A DNA stretch of 64,000 nucleotides from an uncultured Flavobacteriales bacterium (lineage in GTDB: Bacteria > Bacteroidota > Bacteroidia > Palsa-965), in contig CAIQQJ010000040.1 of NCBI GenBank assembly GCA_903873905.1, forward strand, positions 1-64,000, given 5' to 3'. Shown one piece after another: positions 16,736-23,991 of the stretch. Every line of letters starts with the position of its first letter. Within the stretch, counting starts at the first letter, position 1. Under the pieces are notes generated by a model that saw only the letters and a program-made list of their open reading frames with translations, ran no database searches and had not been told where the DNA came from. The position numbers and the translations under genes are program-made.

Positions 16736-16739
16736 CCCC

Positions 16740-17156
16740 ATGTCAGAAAATTCCATCAATTCTTCCAAAGCGCCAGAACCGGTAGGCCTGTATCCACATG
16801 CAAAACGTGTTGGCAATCTACTTTTTCTTTCTGGCGTCGGCCCACGCGAAAAAGGAACAAAAATAATTCCCGGAGTTGAACTCGATGCCAATGGAAAAAT
16901 CATTTCCTACAATATCGAAACACAATGCCGAAGCGTTTTTCAAAATGTGAAATTCATCCTCGAAGACGCAGGAAGTTCCTGGAATAAAATTGTCGACGTC
17001 ACCGTTTTCCTCACCAACATGAAAGACGATTTTCCAATATTCAATAAAATCTGGGCCGAATCTTTTTCCGAAAACCCTCCTTGCCGAACCACAATAGAAA
17101 TCAACTGCCTCCCCACTCCAATCGCCATCGAATTGAAAGTAATCGCTACTGTTTAA
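16740..17156 (+). CDS. RidA/YjgF family protein, similar to 2-aminomuconate deaminase
   Basis: 138 residues. RidA proteins form trimers that hydrolyse reactive enamine/imine intermediates. LYPHAKRVGNLLFLSGVGPRE, VELDANGKIISYNIETQCRSVFQNVKFILEDAGSSW and KVIATV cover the fold, and PCRTTIEINCLP carries the Arg expected to bind the substrate carboxylate. The opening 'APxPVGxYPHAxRVG' and overall spacing resemble 2-aminomuconate deaminase of kynurenine breakdown, but no other kynurenine gene is in the window, so the substrate remains open. The promoter box sits 4 nt upstream. Confidence 0.85.
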   Translation: MSENSINSSKAPEPVGLYPHAKRVGNLLFLSGVGPREKGTKIIPGVELDANGKIISYNIETQCRSVFQNVKFILEDAGSSWNKIVDVTVFLTNMKDDFPIFNKIWAESFSENPPCRTTIEINCLPTPIAIELKVIATV

Positions 17157-17175
17157 TAATGAAAGTTGGTTAAGG

Positions 17176-17236
17176 TTGGAAGTTGAAAAGTTGAAAAGTT
17201 GAAAAGTTGAAAAGTTGAAAAGTTGAAAAGTTGAAA
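17176..17236 (+). repeat. 8-bp tandem repeat (GTTGAAAA) with an inverted copy downstream
   Basis: About seven consecutive GTTGAAAA units, preceded by related GTTGGAA units. The reverse complement (CTTTTCAA units) appears at 17290-17325 inside the start of the next ORF, so the two arms could fold into a long hairpin that includes the start codon at 17257. Confidence 0.75.
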
Positions 17237-17256
17237 AAAATAAAATCTATTAATAA

Positions 17257-17982
17257 ATGAAATCTCAATCAAAAACATTACGAAAAAACCTTTCAACTTT
17301 TCAACTTTTCAACCTTTCAACTCCCTTATTAAAAAAGTTTCTCATCCTTCTAACAATCCCCCTGCTTCTAATTTCCTGCGGGAAAAAACGCGTCATCACT
17401 TCGCAGGGAGAAATGATTTATAACGAAAAGACAGTTCAATGGGAAATTTTTGAAGAACACGATACTTGTTTCAAGGTAATTACCGACAACTCCATTTTAG
17501 TTGCCATTCTTTCCGCTCCAACAGAATCACATTTGAAAGACAGCACCTTTTTTGAAAAAATTTATTTCCCAAATGGAGCGATTGCGCAAACGAAATCATA
17601 CCTCCATAGAAAACCGGATGGCGAATGGACCTCTTGGTATTCCGCAAGCAAAAAGAAGGCCGTTTCAAAAACAGCAAATGGCGTTTTGATAGAATTTCGT
17701 TCTTGGTATGAAAATGGAAAACCAAAAGTTACTGGTCGTCGAGGAGAAGATGGAAGAATGACACGCCGAGAATTTTTCATCAATGGAAAACCACATCAGG
17801 TTTTCGATACCGATTCCTTGGGAAACGGAACTTGCATGTCATTTTTTATGACCGGAAAAAAAGAGGCGGAAGGCAATATTTATAAATTTTCTCCCGTCGG
17901 TGTCTGGAAAAGATATGATTCACTCGGAAAACCGCAAACCGACACACTCTACGGATTGGATCCAAGTTTAACTGGCAAATAA
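17257..17982 (+). CDS. Lipoprotein with MORN/YwqK-like repeats
   Basis: 241 residues. A lipoprotein signal (LLKKFLILLTIPLLLISC, lipobox LISC, Cys about residue 41) is preceded by ~27 unusual residues (SKTLRKNLSTFQLFNLSTPL) encoded by the CTTTTCAA repeat. The only ATG in frame is upstream of that repeat, so the repeat seems to have displaced the original start. The mature protein has repeats of the YwqK/MORN type (FPNGAIAQTKSYLHRKPDGEWTSWY, YENGKPKVTGRR, FFMTGKKEAEGNIYKFSPVGVWKRYDSLGK). Anchored in the inner or outer membrane; function unknown. The long hairpin over the start could lower translation. Confidence 0.72.
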   Translation: MKSQSKTLRKNLSTFQLFNLSTPLLKKFLILLTIPLLLISCGKKRVITSQGEMIYNEKTVQWEIFEEHDTCFKVITDNSILVAILSAPTESHLKDSTFFEKIYFPNGAIAQTKSYLHRKPDGEWTSWYSASKKKAVSKTANGVLIEFRSWYENGKPKVTGRRGEDGRMTRREFFINGKPHQVFDTDSLGNGTCMSFFMTGKKEAEGNIYKFSPVGVWKRYDSLGKPQTDTLYGLDPSLTGK

Positions 17983-18030
17983 GATCATCGCATAAATCCT
18001 TTTTCTTTCCCCCTTTTCATTGCCATTTTT

Positions 18031-18082
18031 CCTTGAAATTCACAAGGTTTTTGAAGAGATCCCGAAGGTTTTTAGCTTTTCT
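18031..18082. repeat. Dispersed AAGGTTTTT-type repeat
   Basis: TTGAAATTCACAAGGTTTTT and GATCCCGAAGGTTTTTAG share the core AAGGTTTTT. I recall similar 'CCTTGTAAATTTC / CCTTCGGGATCTC' elements scattered in Bacteroidota genomes. On the minus strand the element reads as NLRDLFKNLVNFKEKWQ, a spurious translation typical of this repeat. It is followed by a short CCGACCG repeat at about 18102-18115. Confidence 0.45.
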
Positions 18083-18138
18083 CGATACTTTTTTGATCAC
18101 CGACCGCCGACCGCTGTCATTTTTTCCAGTCTCCTGTC

Positions 18139-18146
18139 TATCTTTG
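18139..18146 (+). promoter_or_regulatory. -7 box of ileS
   Basis: TATCTTTG is an exact match to TAnnTTTG. It lies 7 nt before the ATG at 18154. Confidence 0.6.
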
Positions 18147-18153
18147 ACGCCCA

Positions 18154-21100
18154 ATGAAAAAGTATCCTGAATTCTCGTCTTTGAACCTTCCTGCAATTGC
18201 TGAAAAAGTTTTGGCAGACTGGGATAACAAAAAAGTTTTTGAAAAAAGCGTCACCAGTCGTGAAGGCGCTGAACCATTTGTGTTTTATGAAGGGCCTCCT
18301 TCTGCAAATGGAATGCCCGGAATTCACCACGTGATGGGCCGTGCTTTGAAAGATCTTTTTTGTCGTTACCAAACATTAAAAGGCAAACAGGTAAAACGAA
18401 AAGCGGGTTGGGATACACATGGATTGCCAATTGAATTGAGCGTTGAAAAAACACTTGGCATTACAAAAGAAGATATCGGAAAGAAAATTTCCATTGAGGA
18501 ATACAACACGGCTTGTCGCAATGAAGTAATGAAATACACCGACAAGTGGGAAGAATTGACACGCATCATGGGTTATTGGGTGGATATGCAACATCCATAT
18601 GTCACCTATGAAAACACCTACATCGAAAGTGTTTGGTGGTTGTTGCAGAATCTTTATAAAAAAGATTTATTGTACAAAGGTTATTCCATTCAACCGTATT
18701 CTCCAGCTGCAGGAACTGGATTGAGTTCACACGAATTGAATCAGCCGGGATGTTATAAAGCAGTGAAAGATCGCACTGCAACGGCGATGTTTAAACTTAT
18801 TTCCACTCTGGCTCCCCTCACCGGAGTGGGGCTAGGGGTGAGGTCGGGGGGGAATGTTTTCGTTCTTGCCTGGACAACAACTCCGTGGACACTTCCATCT
18901 AATACAGCGTTGGCGGTTGGTGAAAAGATTACATACGTTGGTGTTAAAACTTTCAATCCATTTTCTCATCAATTGATTTCGGTAATTCTCGCAAAAGATT
19001 TGGTTGGAAAATATTTTTCAGAAAAAAATGCAGCATTAAAATTTGAAGATTATAAAGCAGGGGATAAAGCAATTCCATTTGAAATTCTTGGAGAATTCAA
19101 AGGCTCCGATCTCGTTGGATTAAAATACGAACAACTTCTTCCTTACGCTCTTCCCAATGAAAATCCTGAAAAAGCATTTCAGGTAATTGCCGGGGATTTT
19201 GTTTCAACAGAAGATGGAACTGGAATCGTACACATCGCGCCTACGTTTGGTGCGGATGATATGCGTGCTGCAAAAGCGGCTGGTGTTCCTCCTATGTTGG
19301 TGTTGGATGAAAATGGAAAAGCTGTTCCATTGGTTAATTTGCAAGGGAAATTTCGTACTGAAGTATTGGATTTTGCCAATGAATATGTGAAAGCGGAATA
19401 TTTGTCGGATGATGAAAAGGCAAAAGAAGTTGAGCGTTTAAAAAATATTTCCGGTGGTAATTTGGAAACATTGGTTTCTAAAATTGTCACACGCACCAAT
19501 GAATATTTGAGTGTTGACGAACGCATTGTTTTGAAATTGGAGCAGGAAGGAAAATTATTCAAGAAGGAAACGTACGAACATAATTATCCACATTGCTGGA
19601 GAACAGATAAGCCAATTTTATATTACCCACTTGATTCTTGGTTCGTGAAAGCTTCTTCCATGAAGGAGAGAATGTCTGAATTGAATAAAACCATCAATTG
19701 GAAACCGGAATCTACAGGAACTGGAAGGTTCGGTGAATGGTTGAACAATTTGCAGGACTGGAATTTATCTCGCTCCCGTTTCTGGGGAATTCCATTGCCG
19801 ATTTGGAAAAGTGAAGACCATTCTGAAATCGTTTGCATTGGTTCTGCCGAAGAATTGAAAAATGAAATTGATCGTTCCATCAAGGCGGGTTTCATGACGA
19901 AAAATCCATTGGGAAATTTTGCTCCAGGAAATTTTTCTAAAGAAAACTATAACTCATTTGATTTGCATCGTCCTTATGCGGATGATATTTTCCTTGAGCG
20001 AAACGGAAAAAAATTATTCCGTGAAACAGATTTGATTGACGTTTGGTTTGATTCCGGATCGATGCCGTATGCACAATTGCATTATCCATTCGAGAACAAG
20101 GAACTAATTGACAATAAAAAATATTTTCCTGCCGATTTCATTGCAGAAGGAGTGGATCAAACGCGTGGTTGGTTTTATACATTGCACGCAATTGGTACCA
20201 TGTGCTTTGATTCTGTCGCTTACAAAAACGTCATTTCAAACGGATTGGTACTCGACAAGAATGGAAATAAAATGTCGAAACGTCTTGGCAATGGTGTTGA
20301 CCCATTTGCAACATTAAAAACATTTGGTCCAGATGCAACACGTTGGTATATGTTGACGAATGCTGCACCATGGGACAATTTGAAATTCGACACAGAAGGA
20401 ATTACGCAATCGCAAAGAGGATTTTTTGGAACACTTTATAATACGTACGGATTTTTCGCACTCTATGCGAACATTGACAAATTCGAATTCGATGCGAAGA
20501 ATATAGTTCCCTATTCAGAGCGTGACGAATTGGATCGCTGGTTGATTTCACGCTTGAATTCATTGGTGAAATTTGTAACTGAACGTTTGGATGATTATGA
20601 TCCTACACCTGCAGCGCGCGCCATTGAAAATTTTGTGGACTTGCATCTTTCCAATTGGTACGTCCGCCTTTCACGTCGCCGTTTTTGGAAAGGAGAAATG
20701 ACTCGCGACAAACAAGCTGCTTATGAAACATTATATGAATGTTTGGAAACCGTTGCACAATTAATGAGTCCTGTTGCACCGTTTTTTGCAGATTGGTTAT
20801 TTGAAAATTTAAAAGTTGGGGAGAAAAATAATTCTGCAAATTTTGAATCTGTGCACCTTTCACTTTGGAAAAAAGCGGATGAAAAATTAATCGATAAGGA
20901 GTTGGAGGAGCGAATGGAAATCGCGGAAAAGTTTTCTTCAATGGTAAGATCGTTGCGCAGAAAAAAGGATTTAAGGGTGCGTCAACCCCTAAATCGTATC
21001 ATGATTCCTGTGCTTGATCCGCAATTTAAGGCCCGTTTGGAGTTGGTTAAGGACCTCATTTTGGCCGAAACGAACGTAAAAAACTTGGAATATGTGACCG

Positions 21101-21648
21101 AATCGGGTGTTTTTGTAAAAAAAATCAAGCCTGATTTTAAATTATTGGGCAAAAAACTTGGGAAGCATATGAAATCCGCGGCGGCGGCATTTGCCGCTTT
21201 TTCCCAGGCCGATATTGCTGCAATGGAATTGAACGGTAGTATTAATTTACAACTTGACGGAGAAACGATAAACATAGAACGTATTGAGGTTGAGATACTT
21301 GTAGACGATTTGCCCGGCATGTTGGTCGCCATTGACGGCCGATTTACTGTAGCCTTAGATGTTACATTGACCCCAGAATTAGAGGAAGAAGGCTTGGCCA
21401 GAGAACTTGTCAATCGCATACAGAACCTACGGAAGGACAGTAATTTTGAAGTAACCGACAAAATTGATGTGAAGATTAAATCACATGAATTGCTTCTCTC
21501 TGCTGTGAGAAACAATTTCAATTATATTTGCTCTGAAACTCTGGCTACTACACTCGAACTGGTAAATGAACTTCTTGAAAAAGAAGCTACTCCAATAGAA
21601 GTGGACGAGAAGATTAAAACGTTAGTACACATCACAAAACACAATTAA
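18154..21648 (+). CDS. ileS: Isoleucyl-tRNA synthetase (eukaryote-like type)
   Basis: Charges tRNA-Ile and edits mischarged valine; cytoplasmic. 1164 residues. The class I motif is PPSANGMPGIHHVMGRALKD (HIGH variant GIHH), and the second signature is GNKMSKRLGN (KMSKS). The CP1 editing domain contains the Thr-rich AWTTTPWTLPSNTAL (~237-251) and GTGIVHIAPTFGADD. The long C-terminal part (LRRKKDLRVRQPLNRIMIP) is typical of the IleRS form common in Bacteroidota. Oddity: codons ~219-234 (LAPLTGVGLGVRSGG) are encoded by a GC-rich palindromic repeat at 18808-18852 inserted in frame just before the editing-site Thr-rich motif. It heads a run with the H1-like, DksA-like and lspA genes. Confidence 0.98.
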   Translation: MKKYPEFSSLNLPAIAEKVLADWDNKKVFEKSVTSREGAEPFVFYEGPPSANGMPGIHHVMGRALKDLFCRYQTLKGKQVKRKAGWDTHGLPIELSVEKTLGITKEDIGKKISIEEYNTACRNEVMKYTDKWEELTRIMGYWVDMQHPYVTYENTYIESVWWLLQNLYKKDLLYKGYSIQPYSPAAGTGLSSHELNQPGCYKAVKDRTATAMFKLISTLAPLTGVGLGVRSGGNVFVLAWTTTPWTLPSNTALAVGEKITYVGVKTFNPFSHQLISVILAKDLVGKYFSEKNAALKFEDYKAGDKAIPFEILGEFKGSDLVGLKYEQLLPYALPNENPEKAFQVIAGDFVSTEDGTGIVHIAPTFGADDMRAAKAAGVPPMLVLDENGKAVPLVNLQGKFRTEVLDFANEYVKAEYLSDDEKAKEVERLKNISGGNLETLVSKIVTRTNEYLSVDERIVLKLEQEGKLFKKETYEHNYPHCWRTDKPILYYPLDSWFVKASSMKERMSELNKTINWKPESTGTGRFGEWLNNLQDWNLSRSRFWGIPLPIWKSEDHSEIVCIGSAEELKNEIDRSIKAGFMTKNPLGNFAPGNFSKENYNSFDLHRPYADDIFLERNGKKLFRETDLIDVWFDSGSMPYAQLHYPFENKELIDNKKYFPADFIAEGVDQTRGWFYTLHAIGTMCFDSVAYKNVISNGLVLDKNGNKMSKRLGNGVDPFATLKTFGPDATRWYMLTNAAPWDNLKFDTEGITQSQRGFFGTLYNTYGFFALYANIDKFEFDAKNIVPYSERDELDRWLISRLNSLVKFVTERLDDYDPTPAARAIENFVDLHLSNWYVRLSRRRFWKGEMTRDKQAAYETLYECLETVAQLMSPVAPFFADWLFENLKVGEKNNSANFESVHLSLWKKADEKLIDKELEERMEIAEKFSSMVRSLRRKKDLRVRQPLNRIMIPVLDPQFKARLELVKDLILAETNVKNLEYVTESGVFVKKIKPDFKLLGKKLGKHMKSAAAAFAAFSQADIAAMELNGSINLQLDGETINIERIEVEILVDDLPGMLVAIDGRFTVALDVTLTPELEEEGLARELVNRIQNLRKDSNFEVTDKIDVKIKSHELLLSAVRNNFNYICSETLATTLELVNELLEKEATPIEVDEKIKTLVHITKHN
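18808..18852 (+). repeat. GC-rich palindromic element inserted in frame in ileS
   Basis: CTGGCTCCCCTCACCGGAGT followed by GGGGCTAGGGGTGAGG: CCCC-T-CAC pairs with GTG-GGGG, and CCTCACC pairs with GGTGAGG further on. Base composition is far above the AT-rich gene around it. The pattern resembles the 'CTCCCCTC...GGAG.GGGGC.GGGGGTGAGG' repeats I recall from intergenic regions of many Bacteroidota. No frameshift or stop results. Confidence 0.75.
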
Positions 21649-21659
21649 AATTTCTACCC

Positions 21660-22190
21660 ATGGCTAAAAAGGCTAAAAAAGGCGGTGCTGCTAAAAAAGC
21701 AAAACCCGCAAAGAAAAAAGCCGCCAAAAAAGCAGCGAAAAAAAGCCCAGTAAAAAAAGCTGGTAAAAAAGTTGCTAAGAAAAAAACGGCGCCTAAGAAA
21801 AAAGTTGCTAAGAAAGCAGCTAAGAAAAAAGTTGTAAAAAAAGCAGTTGCTAAAAAAGCTGTTGCTAAAAAGGCTGTTGCTAAAAAAGCTGCTCCTAAAA
21901 AAGCAGCGCCTGCTAAAAAAGTTGTTGCCGCTAAACCTGTCGCTAAAAAAGCAGCGCCAGTGAAAAAAGTTGTTGCAGCTAAACCTGCTCCTGCTCCGAA
22001 AGTAGTGGCTCCGAAAAAACCTGTTGTTGTTCAAAAACCTGCAGCGCCTGCACCTCCTCCCGCACACGTGGAGTTGGTTAGCGATGAAGAACCAGCAATG
22101 GATATGACAGAAGATACACCTGAAGTAAGTGATGAAACTGAAGGTCACACAAGCGACAATGACGCTCGTGGTGCATTCGATCACTTTTAA
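21660..22190 (+). CDS. Histone H1-like Lys/Ala-rich protein with an acidic tail
   Basis: 176 residues. Residues 1-~135 are almost wholly Lys, Ala, Val and Pro in KKAAKK/AKKA repeats, like bacterial H1-like (Hc1/AlgP-type) DNA-binding tails. Residues ~140-176 (VSDEEPAMDMTEDTPEVSDE) are strongly acidic. Such proteins are thought to bind DNA or RNA through unfolded basic tails; the acidic end could compete for the same basic part. It follows ileS by 11 bp, so it is likely co-transcribed. The nucleotide repeats (GCTAAAAAAG units) make slippage or copy-number change likely. Confidence 0.75.
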   Translation: MAKKAKKGGAAKKAKPAKKKAAKKAAKKSPVKKAGKKVAKKKTAPKKKVAKKAAKKKVVKKAVAKKAVAKKAVAKKAAPKKAAPAKKVVAAKPVAKKAAPVKKVVAAKPAPAPKVVAPKKPVVVQKPAAPAPPPAHVELVSDEEPAMDMTEDTPEVSDETEGHTSDNDARGAFDHF

Positions 22191-22208
22191 ATTGATTCCA
22201 AAAATAAA

Positions 22209-22919
22209 ATGGCTAAGAAAGTAAAAGCAAAAAAGGCGACTAAGGCGGCTCCAGCAAAAAAATCTGGGGCTGCCAAAAAGCCAGCAGCAAAATCCAAAAC
22301 AATAAAAAAAGCAACTAAAAAACCTGTTGCTAAAAAAACTGCGCCGAAAAAAGTTGTTGCTAAAAAAGCACCGGCAAAGAAAGTTGTTGTAGCAAAATCG
22401 CCTGCTAAAAAAGTTGTTGTAGCAAAAGCTCCTGTTAAAAAAACAGTAGCAGCTCCTACTTTAAAAGTTGCAACAGCAAAACCAATTTTGTTTACACGAC
22501 CAAATAGTGTTGTAAGCAAAAACGCGAAAGTTCTTCCAATCGACAATCGCACTCGCTATTCTGATGCAGAATTAAAAGAGTTCAAAACGCTTCTTCAAAA
22601 AAAACTCGATGAAGCCTCGCGCGATTATGAACTCCTGAAAAATACACTTTCTCACAAGGACGATCACGGAACGGATGACACCTCGCCAACTTTCAAATTA
22701 TTGGAAGATGGTTCTGATGTTCTTTCAAAAGAAGAAACCGCGCACCTTGCAGCTCGCCAGGAAAAATATATTCAGAACCTCAAAAACGCACAAATTCGTA
22801 TTGCCAATAAAACTTACGGAATTTGCCGCGTTACCGGAAAACTGATCCCAAAAGAACGTCTACGCAGTGTACCACACGCTACATTAAGCATTGACGCAAA
22901 ATTAGGCCAGAGCCGATAG
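22209..22919 (+). CDS. TraR/DksA-type protein with an H1-like N-terminal tail
   Basis: 236 residues. Residues 1-~90 are an H1-like Lys/Ala/Pro tail similar to the preceding gene's product. Residues ~105-236 are DksA-like: a coiled-coil segment (SDAELKEFKTLLQKKLDEAS), then YGICRVTGKLIPKERLRSVPHATLS. Only one of the usual zinc-ligand cysteines (GIC) remains, as I recall for Bacteroidota relatives (CRVTGKLI), so zinc binding is doubtful. DksA-type proteins bind RNA polymerase in the secondary channel; the tail could add DNA affinity. It lies 18 bp after the H1-like gene and upstream of lspA, an order common in the phylum. Confidence 0.85.
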   Translation: MAKKVKAKKATKAAPAKKSGAAKKPAAKSKTIKKATKKPVAKKTAPKKVVAKKAPAKKVVVAKSPAKKVVVAKAPVKKTVAAPTLKVATAKPILFTRPNSVVSKNAKVLPIDNRTRYSDAELKEFKTLLQKKLDEASRDYELLKNTLSHKDDHGTDDTSPTFKLLEDGSDVLSKEETAHLAARQEKYIQNLKNAQIRIANKTYGICRVTGKLIPKERLRSVPHATLSIDAKLGQSR

Positions 22920-22929
22920 AGAATTTCCG

Positions 22930-22960
22930 TTCTACTGAAACTGAAAAAGTTTCAATAGAA
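22930..22960 (+). terminator. Hairpin after the DksA-like gene
   Basis: TTCTACTGAAACT (22930-22942) pairs with AGTTTCAATAGAA (22948-22960) at 12 of 13 positions, then TTATTC. It may end the ileS-H1-DksA transcript before lspA. Confidence 0.5.
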
Positions 22961-22966
22961 TTATTC

Positions 22967-23038
22967 ATTGCCGATTTTTGATTTTTTCTAATTGCCAAAA
23001 TTTTTTAATTGGCATTTGATAATCGAAAATCGGCAATT
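22967..23038. repeat. Inverted repeat covering the lspA promoter region
   Basis: ATTGCCGATTTTTGATT (22967-22983) is matched by AATCGAAAATCGGCAAT (23021-23037) with one mismatch. A second copy of the right arm (AATCCGCAATCGGCAATT) precedes the second lspA gene, so the arm was duplicated together with the gene. Confidence 0.5.
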
Positions 23039-23047
23039 GTTTTTTCC

Positions 23048-23055
23048 GATCTTTG
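23048..23055 (+). promoter_or_regulatory. -7 box of the first lspA gene
   Basis: GATCTTTG, 5 nt before the ATG at 23061. It fits TAnnTTTG except for the first base. Confidence 0.4.
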
Positions 23056-23060
23056 TTCAA

Positions 23061-23921
23061 ATGAAAAAATCACTTTTCATCATTTTCTTTGTTTTGGCCA
23101 TTGATCAATCCATCAAGATTTGGATCAAAACACACCTGTTTTTAGGCGAGCAGTATCCTGTCATGGGAAATTGGTTCAATCTGCAATTTGTGGAAAACCC
23201 TGGAATGGCATTCGGATTTCAATTGGGAGAAGGTAAAATTGGAAAATTAATTCTCAGTGTTTTCCGATTGTTGGCAGTTGCAGGAATCGGATATTATCTG
23301 TGGAAACTTTTCAAAAAGAACGTTCGTCCATTAATGGTTGTTTGTGTTGCACTGATTTTCGCAGGAGCGCTAGGAAATATTCTTGATAGTGTTTTCTACG
23401 GAAAAATTTTTGATGCCAGCCATGATTGTGATGCAAATGTTGCGCAACTATTTCCAAAAGAAGGCGGATATGCCGGCGTATTACAAGGGAAAGTGGTAGA
23501 TATGTTTTATTTCCCGCTTGTCTCCACAACGTTTCCTGAAAAATTTCCATTCTGGGGTGGAGAGGATTTTCAGTTTTTTCGTCCCGTATTCAACATTGCG
23601 GATGCTTCTGTTTCCATTGGTGTTTTTCTATTACTCATCTTTCAAAATAGACTTTTCGGAAAACAAAAACAGCGTCTTAGCCCAAGAAAAATTCTTGTAA
23701 CAAATATTTTTTTCGGCATTGTCTTCTTCCTTATTTCCGTTTTTCTTTTATTAACCTACTTCACACTATTTTCAAAAGACCATCCTTTGCCAATGAGTAA
23801 AGTGGGAATTGTAATTGGGCTTTCAGCGGCTCTTGGTTTGGGAATGTTTGACTTGCTTCGTCGGTGGCCAAAATTCGAGCCTAATGTTGAAACCATTCCT
23901 GCAGCAGCCGATGAAAATTGA
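23061..23921 (+). CDS. lspA: Lipoprotein signal peptidase (signal peptidase II), copy 1
   Basis: Inner-membrane aspartyl protease that cleaves the signal peptide of prolipoproteins at the lipidated cysteine. 286 residues. Starts MKKSLFIIFFVLAIDQSIKIW; the catalytic motifs are ALGNILDSVFYG (first Asp) and VFNIADASVSIG (second Asp). VENPGMAFG is a further family signature. The usual enzyme ends near residue 210; here ~75 more residues carry two extra hydrophobic segments (VTNIFFGIVFFLISVFLLLTYF, VGIVIGLSAALGLGMFDLL). A near-twin follows 70 bp downstream. Many lipoproteins in this window are possible substrates. The start at 23061 fits the promoter box; the upstream ATG lies in the repeat. Confidence 0.95.
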   Translation: MKKSLFIIFFVLAIDQSIKIWIKTHLFLGEQYPVMGNWFNLQFVENPGMAFGFQLGEGKIGKLILSVFRLLAVAGIGYYLWKLFKKNVRPLMVVCVALIFAGALGNILDSVFYGKIFDASHDCDANVAQLFPKEGGYAGVLQGKVVDMFYFPLVSTTFPEKFPFWGGEDFQFFRPVFNIADASVSIGVFLLLIFQNRLFGKQKQRLSPRKILVTNIFFGIVFFLISVFLLLTYFTLFSKDHPLPMSKVGIVIGLSAALGLGMFDLLRRWPKFEPNVETIPAAADEN

Positions 23922-23978
23922 TCCTGCCAAATTTTATTAATTGGCTTTTGACAATCCGCAATCGGCAATTATTTTCCG

Positions 23979-23986
23979 CATCTTTG
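23979..23986 (+). promoter_or_regulatory. -7 box of the second lspA gene
   Basis: CATCTTTG, 5 nt before the ATG at 23992. Same layout as the first copy, so each gene may have its own promoter. Confidence 0.4.
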
Positions 23987-23991
23987 TGCCA

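Noticed and set aside
18031-18132. Minus-strand peptide NLRDLFKNLVNFKEKWQ as a small protein
   Set aside because: It is the translation of a dispersed AAGGTTTTT repeat, with no credible start or family.
21654-22184. Minus-strand Phe/Cys/Arg-rich ORF opposite the H1-like gene
   Set aside because: Complement of AAA/GCT repeats; biologically implausible composition.
22187-22552. Minus-strand ORF opposite the DksA-like gene, rich in Phe and Ala
   Set aside because: Shadow of the Lys/Ala-rich codons on the other strand; the plus-strand frames have the recognisable domains.
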